This document shows positions 35,896 to 48,300 of a stretch of DNA of 64,000 nucleotides, one piece after another. The position numbers and the translations under genes are program-made. Source of the stretch: Cinnamomum chago (taxonomy: Eukaryota > Streptophyta > Magnoliopsida > Laurales > Lauraceae); the NCBI GenBank assembly GCA_038049695.1, contig CP142461.1:24745001-24809000 (forward strand). The letters run 5' to 3'. The notes beneath the pieces were generated by a model that was not told where the DNA came from, ran no database searches, and saw only the letters and a program-made list of their open reading frames with translations. Numbering within the stretch: position 1 is the first letter of the stretch; every line of letters begins with the position of its first letter.

Positions 35896-36811
35896 TATAC
35901 TTGGTTGAATCTTTGGTTGTTGTTTTCCATCATAAGAAAATCACTTTCAAAACTATCTTATGTTTTGGATTCAACTTCTTTACAAATCATATGTTTTCAT
36001 GTTTTGTTTTATCTTTGATAAATCTTTAGTAGCATGTTAAACTATGATGTGTTGTATCCTTAGCATGTTCTATATTTTGAATTGATCTATTGTTTTGGAT
36101 GCATCACCATTTGATTCAATCCAAGTAGTACTTTATTTGGTAAATCTAAGTAGATCATGTTAGTGAAAAATCTTTGAAATCATATGTAACATGATCCATA
36201 TACTTGGTTGAATCTTTGGGTGTTGTTTTTCATTATACGAAAATCTCTTTCAAAATATATCTTATGTTGTGGATTCAACATCTTTACAAATCATATGTGA
36301 ATTTGTTTTAAAGTTTCACAACTTGCTTTGCATTGATTGGTATATCATATTCAAGTTGTATTTATAATTACATATGATTTGTCCCCTAATTTCAATCAAA
36401 TCTATTTTTATGTTTTTTGAGCTACATTGTTGATTTGATTGACATCCCTATGCATCACATGTTTAGAGCTAATTTCATACAACTTGTGAATCTTTGACAT
36501 CATTAACAAGTTGTTTCTTTTAACATGCGACTTGCATTCTTTCCTTAATCATAAAATGTTTTATAAGCTAAAACTTTCAAAAGCCTTAGGCTTACATTTA
36601 TGAGCTTTCTTTTTCAAAATGATTGAGGACATCATACAGACACACACATCATGTGCTTTCATCTTTGCATTCATAGTGTGAGTGTGTATTAGATTTTCAC
36701 TTCCATATCCGCCTATTTAAGAGGCATTGTAATGAGCTTAATTGAATCTCCATCAAGTGTATTATAGACACTAAGTAAGTGAGATAACCAACCTATGGTT
36801 GAAGAGGTTAT
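35896..36811 (+). repeat. B0: fragment of an A/B-family LTR into which B inserted
   Basis: Aligns with the second half of the LTRs of B, C and D (from 'atacttggttgaatctttggttgttgttttcc' to 'gataaccaacc.tggttgaagaggttat'). It stops at 36811, where element B begins with TGTTAGGG; the uninterrupted LTR would continue tgcttagcct. The last five bases, gttat (36807-36811), are the predicted target duplication. The continuation would lie to the right of B, outside the window. Confidence 0.75.
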
Positions 36812-37192
36812 TGTTAGGGTTTTTATAGATTGCAATTTGATGGATGCATTATCATTCAAGCATCATTTGATTTACACACTTGCATTGGTTTTAAATAAAC
36901 TTGAAATCTTGTTTTATTCATGCATTGCTTTTAAGATTTGTAAAAGTATTGATTTATGCATGATTTGTCTTTTTATCTTGGATGCATTTGTTATAGAAAA
37001 GAGTTTTCAAGAAATCAAGCCAGCCTTTGTTTTAAAAGTTTTGAATCTTTTTAGGCTTTTTATGTCATGTTTTAAAAACCATTAGAATCTTTAAAACATG
37101 TTTTCCAAGCTTGATTTAGTGGCCAAAAGGTCCCCCAAAGAAATACTTTCAAAATTTGCAAAAGTTGGATTTTGGGGCCACTGCAGTGTCGC

Positions 37193-37355
37193 CGGTCGAC
37201 CGGCGCAGAGGTCCCGGTCGACCGGGAACACTGCAAGGCAAAAATGGCCTGGCGCACCAACGGTCAGAAATCCAACCGTTGTGTGATCCCGGTCGACCGA
37301 GGCCTGTGTGCCGGTCGACCGAGGACTAGCCGTTGGGCATTTTTTGCTATAAATA
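37193..37355. promoter_or_regulatory. CGGTCGACCG palindromes and TATA box in the 5' LTR of B
   Basis: CGGTCGACCG at 37193-37202, 37215-37224, 37290-37299 and 37312-37321. The first two are extended to CCGGTCGACCGG and CCCGGTCGACCGGG, unlike in A. TATAAATA lies at 37348-37355, 26 bp after the last palindrome. The 3' LTR copy (about 42639-42768) matches closely. Confidence 0.75.
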
Positions 37356-38605
37356 TGAGTTCTTTCCCTTGCCAAAAGTTGGGAATTTTAAGCCCCTCCT
37401 TGAGAGGTATTGAGGCATATCAAAAGGGAAAAGAACCAAGGGATGAAGGGGATGATTAGGAAAGCTAAAGCTTGGATTAATGAAGTTAAACCACCAAGTA
37501 GGCTCTTCCTTCCTTAATCATATGTTTTCATGCTTTTGTTTTATTTTTGGTAAATCATTTCTAGCATGTTAAACTATGTTTGTGTTGTGTCCTTAACATG
37601 TTTTATGTTTTGAATTGATTTATTGTTTTGGATACAACACCATATGATTCAATCCAAGTAGTACTTAACTTTGGTAAATCTAAGTAGATCATGTTAATAG
37701 AAAAATCTTTGAAATCATATGTAACATGATCCATATACTTGGTTGAATCTTTGGTTGTTGTTTTCCATCATAAGAACATCTCTTTCAAAACTAACTTATG
37801 TTTTGGATTCAACTTCTTTACAAATCATATGTTTTCATGTTTTGTTTTATCTTTGATAAATCTTTTGTAGCATGTTAATCTATGATTTGTTGTATCCTTA
37901 GCATGTTCTATATTTTGAATAGATCTATTGTTTTGGATACATCACCATTGATTCATCAAGGTAGTACTTTATCTTTGGTAAATCTAAGTAGATCATGTTA
38001 ATGAAATTTGTAACATGATTCATATACTTTGTTGAATCTTTGGTTGTTGTTTTCCATCATGAGAAAATCTCTTTCAAATGTATCTTATGTTTTGGATTCA
38101 ACATCATTACAAATCATATGTGTATTATTGTTTTAATGTTTCACAACTTGCCTTACTTTGATTGGTAAATCATTTTCAAGTTGTCTTTATAATTACATAT
38201 GATTTGTCCCCTCTTTTCAATCAAATCTATTTTTATGTTTTGAGCTTCATTGATGATTTGATTGACATCCCTATGCATCACATGTTTAGAGCTAATCCAT
38301 TTCATACAACTTGTGTAACTTTGATATCATTAACAAGTTGTTACTTTTAACATGTGATTGCATTATATCCTCAATCATAAATGTTTTATGAGCTAATATT
38401 TTCAAAAGCCTTAGGCATACATTTATGAGCTTTCATTTTCAAAATGATTGAGGACCACACACACACACACTTCATGTGTTTTCATCTTTGCATTCATAGT
38501 GTGAGTGTGTATTAGTTTTTCACTTCCATATCCGCCTAATTAAGAGGCATTGTAATGAGCTTAATAGAATCTCCATCAAGTGTATGTTAGACACTATCTT
38601 AGTGA

Positions 38606-38762
38606 GATAACCAACCTTGTGGTTGAAGAGGTTATTGCTTAGCCTATAAAAGCATAGTGTATAGGTTGATGTTAAGCCTTGAAAAACATCAATGTAAGGT
38701 TATTGCTTAGCCTTGGAAAGCATATTGTAAAGGTTATTGCTTAGCCTATTGAAAAGCATATA
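38606..38762 (+). repeat. Tandem hairpin units in the LTR of B
   Basis: Four units: TGCTT/AAGCA near 38637, TTGATGTT 38666-38673/AACATCAA 38685-38692 around AAGCCTTGAAA, TTGCTT/AAGCA near 38703, and TATTGCTT/AAGCATA near 38735. They are preceded by AACCA..TGGTT (about 38610). Homologous to 4155-4320 in A. Confidence 0.75.
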
Positions 38763-39016
38763 TAGTGGAAATCCGGTGGGGTGTTGGATCACAAGCCGGT
38801 AGTGGATGTAGGCATTGAGGCCGAACCACTATAAATCCTTGTGTGATGGTGATTGCTTTGTGGTGATTGTTTTCTTTAAGCTTCCGCATCTTGTATGTTT
38901 AATCATCACATGTGACTAGTTTGTTTTAAAGAAGTTAAAATTGTTAAAATTGGTCATAATTGAAGCTCACCCTATTCACCCCCCCTCTAGGGTTCGGATC
39001 CCCATGGACTTACAAG

Positions 39017-39264
39017 TGGTATCAGAGCTGTAGAGCCTCGAAAAAACTCCTTGTGAGTCGTGATCACTCGCATCCACGGAAACTCTCGCTTGAAATAGCG
39101 GATAAATAGAGACTCTCCGTTCGTGGCAGGCATGTGGGGGGGGGGACTATCGTGCTCCATGTGTCTGGACTCTGATAGGTACCATTTGGTGATCCGTGTT
39201 AAGAGGATGTGGGTCCTCAAGGGTTTTGAAGAAATTCAGACCCCTCAACAAGTGGTATCAGAGC
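39017..39264 (+). other. Duplicated primer binding site of B with a 220-bp insert
   Basis: caagTGGTATCAGAGC occurs at 39013-39028, directly after the LTR, and again at 39249-39264. Elements C and D have one copy followed at once by 'gggttactcc', which in B follows the second copy. The segment 39029-39248 is absent from C and D. It looks like a retroelement leader of different origin, gained by template switching at the primer site or by insertion. Confidence 0.75.
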
Positions 39265-39536
39265 GGGTTACTCCATTTTAGGGCTTAACAACCCGGAGTT
39301 GATCCTTGCTAGATTTGAACCCTAGTGTTGTGATTTATTGCATATCTTTTTAAAGATTTCCACTATGATTGAAAATGTTTTTCCCTAGCCTCTTTGCACC
39401 ACTCTAAGACTTTTCTAAGTTATATCTTCTAGAGTTGGTGAGTCCTCAAAGTGATCTCTCAAGGACACCTTTTCAAGACCTTAGGTGTATTTTCAAAGGT
39501 AGACTATTTGAGTAACCTTAAGGCCTTGATCCCCCT

Positions 39537-41700
39537 AGACCAACCTATTCTTTTTAGTTATTTCTAATTGTTGGTCTTGTTACATTTGCATTTTGTTGCT
39601 TTATAGTCACATCTTTTAAAATGCAATGTTTCTTTGTGATCATTTGATTTTGTATTCATGAACTTCTAAGTTATATCTCATGGTTTTCAAAATCCTTTGA
39701 TTGCAATACTTTCATGATGGATTTGCATTTTGTTCAAATAGTTATATCTCTTGTATTGCTTATCTATTCATGATCAATTGATTATGATTACAAATGCTTT
39801 CATAGCTAGTTTTTTCATGATCAATTGATGTTGGAAAATCATTTGATGTTTGTCATAGTTAGATCCTTTTTGTAAATCAAATGATTTGAATCTATTTAAG
39901 TTTTCCATTGTTTTTCAAAGTTATATCTCTTGGTATGGAAACTTTGTGAGTGTCTATTGTTTTACAATTTGAAAATTTACAATAGTACACTTCTTGTTTT
40001 TCAAATTCACTTGCTCTTATTTCTAAATGATTCTTTATTGGAATTTCATATATTGAAGTGATTTGAGAAACTTTGGAAAATGTTCTATGCTTTATTGGTT
40101 GTATTTTTAGAAGCATTTTCCTTGAATTTATTTCCTTGTGCCTAATTATGATTATATCATTTGGAAGGAAATATTTTTTACAAAAAATTTGCATCTTTGC
40201 TCATTTAGTTATATTTCATTTATGCAAATTGATTTTGATATCTTACTTTGCTTGGTTAGATATGATGTCATTGATTTGCATGTGTTGTGCCTAAATTGGT
40301 ATATATAGTTTCATTAATGCAATTAATGATTGTTTATGTGCTTTATAGTAAAATCTTGTATTTGAGCTTTTTAAGTACATATGTGATTTTATGTGCTAAG
40401 TTCATTTGGTTTAAACCACATATCCATTTTCCATTGCATTGTAAGCATTAGTACATTTGCTAAGAGTGGAGATGTTACACGATAGATTGATCCTTTTACT
40501 TCATACCTTCTTGTGCTTAAATAGTTATACTCTTTTTTATGATTGGTATGAGTTAGATCTTGAGTGTTGATTAATCCTCTCTATGCAAATGTCAAATTGT
40601 TCTATGTATGGTTGTGTTATTTATTATATTTGTAGAAACCATACTAGAACTCAAATCCATCCTCTATGCTTTCTAGTCATATTCTTTTTGGATGGTTATG
40701 ATGTTGATTCATGTATTTACTCTAAGTGATGTCATTCTTATACATGTTTCAACTTCATAGTAGTGTTCTTAATCATATGAAACTCTTTGAAACCCATTTC
40801 TCATATTTCTATATGTTTGATGGATATCTTAGATGTTGAATTCATATGATTTAGTCACTTTGTAAATTGCATGCATTTACCAAGTCATATCCTTTTGCAT
40901 TGCAATTTACCTTGTTCATCACTATGCTCTATAGTCATATCTTTAAAAGTGATGAATATGCATTTATGATGCTTGATGGAATTTTGTGTTTGCCACATTC
41001 TTGCTCTTTATCATGTTATCAAATTCAATTGGTTTCAATTGGTATAATTTTCGATTGATTTGATTTCTTGTGAATGTGATAAATCTTGTGTGCATTGGAT
41101 TGAACTTGATAAGTAATATGATTGTTCCATGTCACACACCATTAGCATCATAATGCTCATGTTGCCACCTCTTTTGCTCATATAGGTATATCTCATGACC
41201 ACCATGTTTATGTGTTCATAATATTGGTTGGTTATTAGTTGAGGTTGGCTTCATGTTTGAATTTCATTTCACTCATCTTGCACTTTAATAGTCATATTTA
41301 TTGATTGAATGAAATGAGTTCAAAACCTTCATAGCATATGCTTTCCATAGTTAGATTATTTGATGCTATGATTAATAAACCCCATTGCTTCATGGATAGC
41401 TCTAATTTGGATTTTTCCTAATAGGTATATCTTTAAATCCATTTTAGAGTGATTGATTTAATAGTCATATCCCTAAATCTCAATTGGTAGTCTTTGTTTT
41501 TCCAATTGATATCCATGATTGCTTTTCTCTTTAGACCTTGCTCTCTTTTGGTAATTTGATCATATTGTGCTTAATAGTTAAATGAATCTAATCCTTTCCT
41601 TGAAGTTGACCCTCAATTGGTTAAACCATCTTCTTCTTGCACCTAATAGTTAAATCTTTGTCAAAAGTTTGACAAAAGGAGAGAATGGATTGAGGGGGAG
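39537..41700 (+). other. Hairpin array of element B
   Basis: Same array as in A, in an element without gag. Clear members: AGACCAAC 39537-39544/GTTGGTCT 39570-39577; AATCATTTGAT 39837-39847/ATCAAATGATT 39876-39886 (11 bp, 28-nt loop with catagttagatcc); TCAAATTCACTT 40001-40012/AAGTGATTTGA 40056-40066 (one bulge); CATAGCAT 41330-41337/ATGCTATG 41363-41370; CTCTAATTTGGATTT 41400-41414/AAATCCATTTTAGAG 41435-41449. Between stems the DNA is AT-rich and non-coding. Array members follow each other every 60-80 bp. Confidence 0.8.
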
Positions 41701-42257
41701 TGTAAACCTTCATAGGAAGTATTAGTTTTGATCAAATTGACCCTAGGATTGCCTTTGAACCCTTAGAGACTTTTTCCATACATGATAGCCTGTTATGTAT
41801 TTCATTTTCGATTTCATTTGTTAACAGGTGCTACTAAAGGTATTTTCCTTATTTCATGTGTGTAGGTACCTTTGCAATTTAATGGCAAAGGGGGAGAAAT
41901 TATGCAAGTTCTCAAAAGGGTGAAGAGAATGTCCAAGCTTCCTAAGGGGAGGTTTTGTATGATCTTCTACAGGGGAGAGAATACATACCTTGCCAAAGGG
42001 AGAAAGAGGCATGGTCAAAGGGGGAGAGCAAATAGAAGAAAGAAAGCTTTGAGCTAAAGAAGATGCTTGGCCATAAAGAAAGAAAGATTGAAGAATGATC
42101 AAGCACCAAGCATCATGAAGAATGAAGAAAAGAGCTCAAGCTAAGAGAAGGAGCATCCAAGAAGATTTCAAGCCTTGTCCAGCTGAGGGGGAGCTGAAGA
42201 CTAAGTGTGTAATCTCAGTGGTGAGTGAGTTTGCCAACAAATTGCAAAGGGGGAGAT
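41690..42257 (+). repeat. Purine-rich zone and polypurine tract of B
   Basis: ttgagggggagtg near 41690, then caaagggggaga-type motifs near 41885, 41995, 42017 and 42185, and the terminal tract caaagggggaga (42246-42257) that abuts TGTTAGGG of the 3' LTR. Parallel to 8262-8745 in A. Confidence 0.7.
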
Positions 42258-43431
42258 TGTTAGGGTTTTTATAGATTGCAATTTGATGGATGCATTATCA
42301 TTCAAGCATCATTTGATTTACACACTTGCATTGGTTTTAAATAAACTTGAAATCTTGTTTTATTCATGCATTGCTTTTAAGATTTGTAAAAGTATTGATT
42401 TATGCATGATTTGTCTTTTTATCTTGGATGCATTTGTTATAGAAAAGAGTTTTCAAGAAATCAAGCCAGCCTTTGTTTTAAAAGTTTTGAATCTTTTTAG
42501 GCTTTTTATGTCATGTTTTAAAAACCATTAGAATCTTTAAAACATGTTTTCCAAGCTTGATTTAGTGGCCAAAAGGTCCCCCAAAGAAATACCTTTAAAA
42601 TTTGCAAAAGTTGGATTTTGGGGCCACTGCAGTGTCGCCGGTCGACCGGCGCAGAGGTCCCGGTCGACCGGGAACACTGCAAGGCAAAAATGGCATGGCG
42701 CACCAACGGTCAGAAATCCAACCGTTGTGTGATCCCGGTCGACCGAGGCCTGTGTGCCGGTCGACCGAGGACTAGCTGTTGGGAATTTTTTGCTATAAAT
42801 ATGAGTTCTTTCCCTTGCCAAAAGTTGGGAATTTTAAGCCCCTCCTTGAGAGGTATTGAGGCATATCAAAAGGGAAAAGAACCAAGGGATGAAGGGGATG
42901 ATTAGGAAAGCTAAAGCTTGGATTAATGAAGTTAAACCACCAAGTAGGCTCTTCCTTCCTTAATCATATGTTTTCATGCTTTTGTTTTATTTTTGGTAAA
43001 TCATTTCTAGCATGTTAAACTATGTTTGTGTTGTGTCCTTAACATGTTTTATGTTTTGAATTGATTTATTGTTTTGGATACAACACCATATGATTCAATC
43101 CAAGTAGTACTTAACTTTGGTAAATCTAAGTAGATCATGTTAATAGAAAAATCTTTGAAATCATATGTAACATGATCCATATACTTGGTTGAATCTTTGG
43201 TTGTTGTTTTCCATCATAAGAACATCTCTTTCAAAACTAACTTATGTTTTGGATTCAACTTCTTTACAAATCATATGTTTTCATGTTTTGTTTTATCTTT
43301 GATAAATCTTTTGTAGCATGTTAATCTATGATTTGTTGTATCCTTAGCATGTTCTATATTTTGAATAGATCTATTGTTTTGGATACATCACCATTGATTC
43401 ATCAAGGTAGTACTTTATCTTTGGTAAATCT

Positions 43432-45777
43432 TGTTAGGGTTTTTATAGATTGCAATTTGATGGATGCATTATCATTCTAGCATCATGTGATTTACACACT
43501 TGCATTGGTTTTTAAATAAACTTGAAATCTAGTTTTATACATGCATTGGTTTTTAGATTTGGAAAAGTTTGTGTTATATGCATGTTTTGGTTCTAAACTT
43601 GGATGCATTGGTTTTAGAACCCAAAACTCTTTTGAAAACCTATTTCATTGTGCATTATATTTGGAAAATCATCTTGTGATTTTAGGTTTGAGTTTTGCAT
43701 ACATTCATCACAAAAAGAATCATTTGTGTATGCAATTTCATTTGAAAAGAGTTTTCAAGAAATCAAGCAAGCCTTTGTTTTAAAAGTTTTGAAACTTTTT
43801 AGGCTTTTTATGTCATGTTTTAAAAACCATTAGAATCTTTAAAACATGTTTTCCAAGCTTGATTTAGTAGGCAAAAAGGTCCCCCAAGCAAAACCTTCAT
43901 ATATGCAAAAGTTGCATTTTTTGCAAAAAGGGGGGAGTCCCGGCAGTGTCGCCGGTCGACCGAGAGGCAGGTCTCGGTCGACCGAGACAACTGGAGGTAA
44001 AACTGCAGTTTTTGAACTGAAACCTCCAACGGTCAGAAATCTGACCGTTGTGCCTTCCCGGTCGACCGAGACCTCTTTGTCGGTCGACCGAGAACTAGCC
44101 GTTGGGCACTTTTTGCTATAAATATGAGTTCTTTCCCTTGCCAAAAGTTGGGAATTTTTAACCCCTCCTTGAGAGGATTTGAGGCATATCAAAAGGGAAA
44201 AGAACCAAGGGATGAAGGGGAAGATTAGGAAAGCTAAAGCTTGGATTAATGAAGTTAAACCACCAAGTAGGCTCTTCCTTTCTTAATCATATGTTTGCAT
44301 GCTCTTGTTTTATTTTTGGTAAATCATTTCTAGCATGTTAAACTATGTTTGTGTTGTGTCCTTAACATATTTTATGTTTTGAGTTGATTTATTGTTTTGG
44401 ATACAACATCACATGATTCAATCCAAGTAGTACTTGAATTGGTAAATCAAAGTAGATCATGTTAATGAAAGAACTTTGGTAAATCATATGTAACATGATC
44501 CATATACTTGGTTGAATCTTTGATTGTTGTTTTCCATCATAAGAACATCTCTCTCAAAACTAACTTATGTTTTGGATTCAACTTCTTTACAAATCATATG
44601 TTTTCATGTTTTGTTTTATCATTGGTAAATCTTAGTAACATGTTAATCTATGATTTGTTGTATCCTTAGCATGTTCTATATTTTGAATAGATCTATTGTT
44701 TTGGATACATCACCATTGATTCATCAAAGTAGTACTTTATCTTTGGTAAATCTAAGTAGATCATGTTAATGAAATATGTAACATGATTCATATACTTTGT
44801 TGAATCTTTGGTTGTTGTTTTCCATCATAAGAAAATCTCTTTCAAATGTATCTTATGTTTTGGATTCAACATCATTACAAATCATATGTGTATTATTGTT
44901 TTAATGCTTCACAACTTGCCTTTCTTTGATTGGTAAATCATTTTCAAGTTGTCCTTTTAATCACATATGGTTTGTCCCCTAATTTCAATCAAATCATTTT
45001 TTATGTTTTGAGCTTCATTGATGATTTGATTGACATCCCTATGCATCACATGTTTAGAGCTAATCCATTACATACAACTTGTGTAACTTTGATATCATTA
45101 ACAAGTTGTTACTTTTAACATGTGATTGCATTACTTCCTCAATCATAAATGTTTTTGAGCTAAAACTTTCAAAAGCCTTAGGCATACATTTATGAGCTTT
45201 CATTTTCAAAATGATTGAGGACCACACACACACACTTCATTTGTTTTCATCTTTGCATTCATAGTGTGAGTGTGTATTTGTATTTCACTTCCATATCCGC
45301 CTATTTAAGAGGCATTGTAATGAGCTAAATAGAATCTCCATCAAGTGTATGATAGACACTAATTAGAGAGATAACCAACCTTGTGGTTGAAGAGGTTATT
45401 GCTTAGCCTATAAAAGCATAATGTATAGGTTGATGTTAAGCCTTGAAAAACATCATTGTAAGTTTATTGCTTAGCCTTGGAAAGCATATTGTAAAGGTTA
45501 TTGCTTAGCCTATTGAAAAGCATAAATAGTGGAAATCCGGTGGGGTGTTGGATCACAAGCCGGTAGTGGATGTAGGCATTGAGGCCGAACCACTATAAAT
45601 ACTTGTGTGATGGTGCTTGCTTTGTGGTGATTGTTTTTATTAGCTTCCGCATATTGTTTGATAATCATCACTTATGACTAGTTTGTTTTAAAGAAGTTAA
45701 AATTGATTAAAATTGGTCATAGTTGAAGCTCACCCTATTCACCCCCCCTCTAGGGTTCGGATCCCCATGGACTTACA
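43432..45777 (+). repeat. 5' LTR of element C
   Basis: Contains four CGGTCGACCG palindromes (from about 43954 to 44092), TATAAATA near 44117, short CA-dinucleotide tract near 45225 and hairpin units at about 45374-45525. It is longer than the LTR of B because it keeps a segment (about 43560-43750) that B lacks but A, D and C share. Confidence 0.9.
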
Positions 45778-46065
45778 AGTGGTATCAGAGCGGGTTACTC
45801 CATTTTAGGGCTTAACAACCCGGAGTTGATCATTGCTAGATTTGAACCCTAGTGTTGTGTTTTATTGCATATCTTTTAAAGATTTCCACTATGTTTGAAA
45901 ATGATAATTTCCCTAGCCTCATTGCACCACTCTAAGACTTTCTCAAGTTATATCTTCTAGAGTTGGTGAGTCCTCAAAGTGTTCTCTCATGGACAACCTT
46001 TTCAAGACCTTAGGTGAATTTTCAAAGGTAGACTATTTGAGTAACCTTAAGGCCTTGATCCCACT

Positions 46066-48300
46066 AGACCGACCTATTCTTTTTAGTTATATCTATTTGT
46101 TGGTCTTGATACATTTGCATTTTGTTTCTTTATAGTCACATCTTTTAAAATGCAATGTTTCTTTGTGATCATTTGATTTTGTCTTCATGAACTTTTATAG
46201 TTATATCTCATGGTTTTCAAAATCCCTTGATTGCAATTTTTTTTTTCATGATGGATTTGCATGTTGTTCATTTAGTAATATCTCTTATTGTGCATATCTA
46301 TTCATGATCAATTGATTGTGATTACAAATGCTTTCTAGCTAGTTTTTCATGATCAATTGATGTTGGAAAATCATTTGATGTTTGTCATAGTTAAATCCTT
46401 TTTGGAAATCAAATGATTTGAAGCAACCTTAGTTTTCCATTGATTTACAAGTTATATCTTTTGATATGGAAAATTTGTAAGTGTCTATTGTTTTTACAAA
46501 TTGAAAACTTTACAATAGTACACTTCTTGTTTTTCAAATTCACTTGCTCTTAATTCTATAAATGATTCTTTGTTGGAATTTCATACATGAAGTGATTTGG
46601 AAAACTTTGGAAAATGTTCTAAGCTTTATTAGTTATATTTATAGAAGCATTTTCCTTGAATTTATTTCCTTGTGCCTAATTATGATTGTATCATTTGAAA
46701 GGAAATAATTTTTACAAACAATTTGCATCTTTGCTCATTGAGTTACATTCTTTATGCAAATTGATTTTGATGTCTTACATTGCATGGTTGGATATAGTTT
46801 CATTGATTTGCATGTTTGTGCCTAACTTGGTATATTCTCTTAGATGCATTTTGATGATTGTTTATGTGCTTTATAGTAAAATCTTGCATTTGAGCTTTTT
46901 ATGTACATATGTGATTTTATGTGCTAAGCTCATTTGGTTTAAACCACATATCCTTTTCCATTGCATTGTAAGCATATTACATTTGCTAAGAGTGGAGATG
47001 TTACATGATAGCTTAATGGATCATTTTAGATGAATTGGAATTAAACCATTGTTCTTAATAGGTATATCCATTTATGTGGTCCATCTTCATCTTTATGTGA
47101 TCCATGATGTCTCTCTAACTTCATACCTTCTTGTGCTTACATAGTTATATTCTTTATTGATGATATGGTATGAGTTAGATCTTGAGTGTTGATTGATCCT
47201 CTCTATGCAAATGTCAAAGTGTTCTATGTATGGTTGTGATCTTAGTTCTATTTGTTGAAACCATACTAGAACTCAAATCCATCCTCTATGCTTTATAGTC
47301 ATTTCTTTTTGGATGGTTATGATGTTGATTCATGTATATGCTATAAGTGATATCATCCTAATACATGTTTCAACTTCATAGTAGTGATCTTGATCATATG
47401 AAACTCTTTGAAATCCATTCCTCATATTTCTATGTGTTTGATGGATAACTTAGATGTTGAATTCATATGATTTAGTCACTTTATAAATTGCATGCATTTC
47501 AAAGTCATATCCTTGTGCATTGCAATTTACCTTGTTCATCACTATGCTCAATAGTTATATCTTTATTAGTGATGAATATGCATTTATGATGCTTGATGGA
47601 TTTTTGTCACATTCTTGCTCTTTATCATGTTATCAAATTCAATTAGTTTCAATTGGTATAATGTTTGATTGATTTGATTTCTTGTGAATGTGATAAATCT
47701 TGTGTGCATTGGATTGAACTTGATAAGTAATATGGTTGTTCCATGTCACACACCATTAGCATCATTATGCTCTTGTTGCCACCTCTCTTTGCTCATATAG
47801 GTATATCTCATGACCACCATGTTTATGTGTTCATAATATTGGTTGGTTATTAGTTGAGGTTGGCTTCATGTTTGAATTTCATTTCACTCTTTCATGCACC
47901 TTAATAAGTCATATTTATTGATTGAATGAAATGATTTTCAAAATCTTACATAGCATATGATTTTCATAAGTAATATTGATTGATGCTATGTTTGAGTAAA
48001 CCCCATATCATGGATAGCTCTAATTTGGATTTTTCCTAATAGGTATATTTTTAAATCCATTTTAGAGTGATTGATTTAAATAGTCATATCCTAAATCTCA
48101 ATTGGTATTCTTTGTCTTTCCAATTGATATCCATGATGGCTTTTCCCATAGACCTTGCTTTCTTTTGGCAATTTGATCATATGAGCTTGATAGTTAAATG
48201 AATCTAATCCTTTCTTTGAAGTTGACCCTCACTTGGTTAAACCATCTTCTTCTTGTACCTAATAGTTAAATCTTTGTCAAAAGTTTGACAAAAGGAGATA
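46066..48300 (+). other. Hairpin array of element C (best preserved copy)
   Basis: Non-coding. Clear members (left/right): AGACCGAC 46066-46073/GTTGGTCT 46099-46106; TTGCATTTT 46115-46123/AAAATGCAA 46147-46155; AATCATTTGAT 46369-46379/ATCAAATGATT 46408-46418; GGAAAATGTTCTA 46609-46621/TAGAAGCATTTTCC 46642-46655 (one bulge, 20-nt loop with attagttatattt); TTATTTCCTT 46662-46671/AAGGAAATAA 46699-46708; CAATTTGCAT 46719-46728/ATGCAAATTG 46754-46763; CTAACTTCATACC 47115-47127/GGTATGAGTTAG 47167-47178; GTTCTATGTATGGTT 47221-47235/AACCATACTAGAAC 47259-47272; TTCATCACT 47535-47543/AGTGATGAA 47568-47576; CATAGCAT 47949-47956/ATGCTATG 47983-47990; CTCTAATTTGGATTT 48018-48032/AAATCCATTTTAGAG 48053-48067. 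Confidence 0.85.

Noticed and set aside
46066..48300. CRISPR-like array
   Set aside because: The regular spacing suggested a repeat-spacer array, but it is the loop motif that is loosely conserved, not a repeat of fixed length; flanking arms pair with each other, no cas genes occur and the DNA is a plant retroelement.
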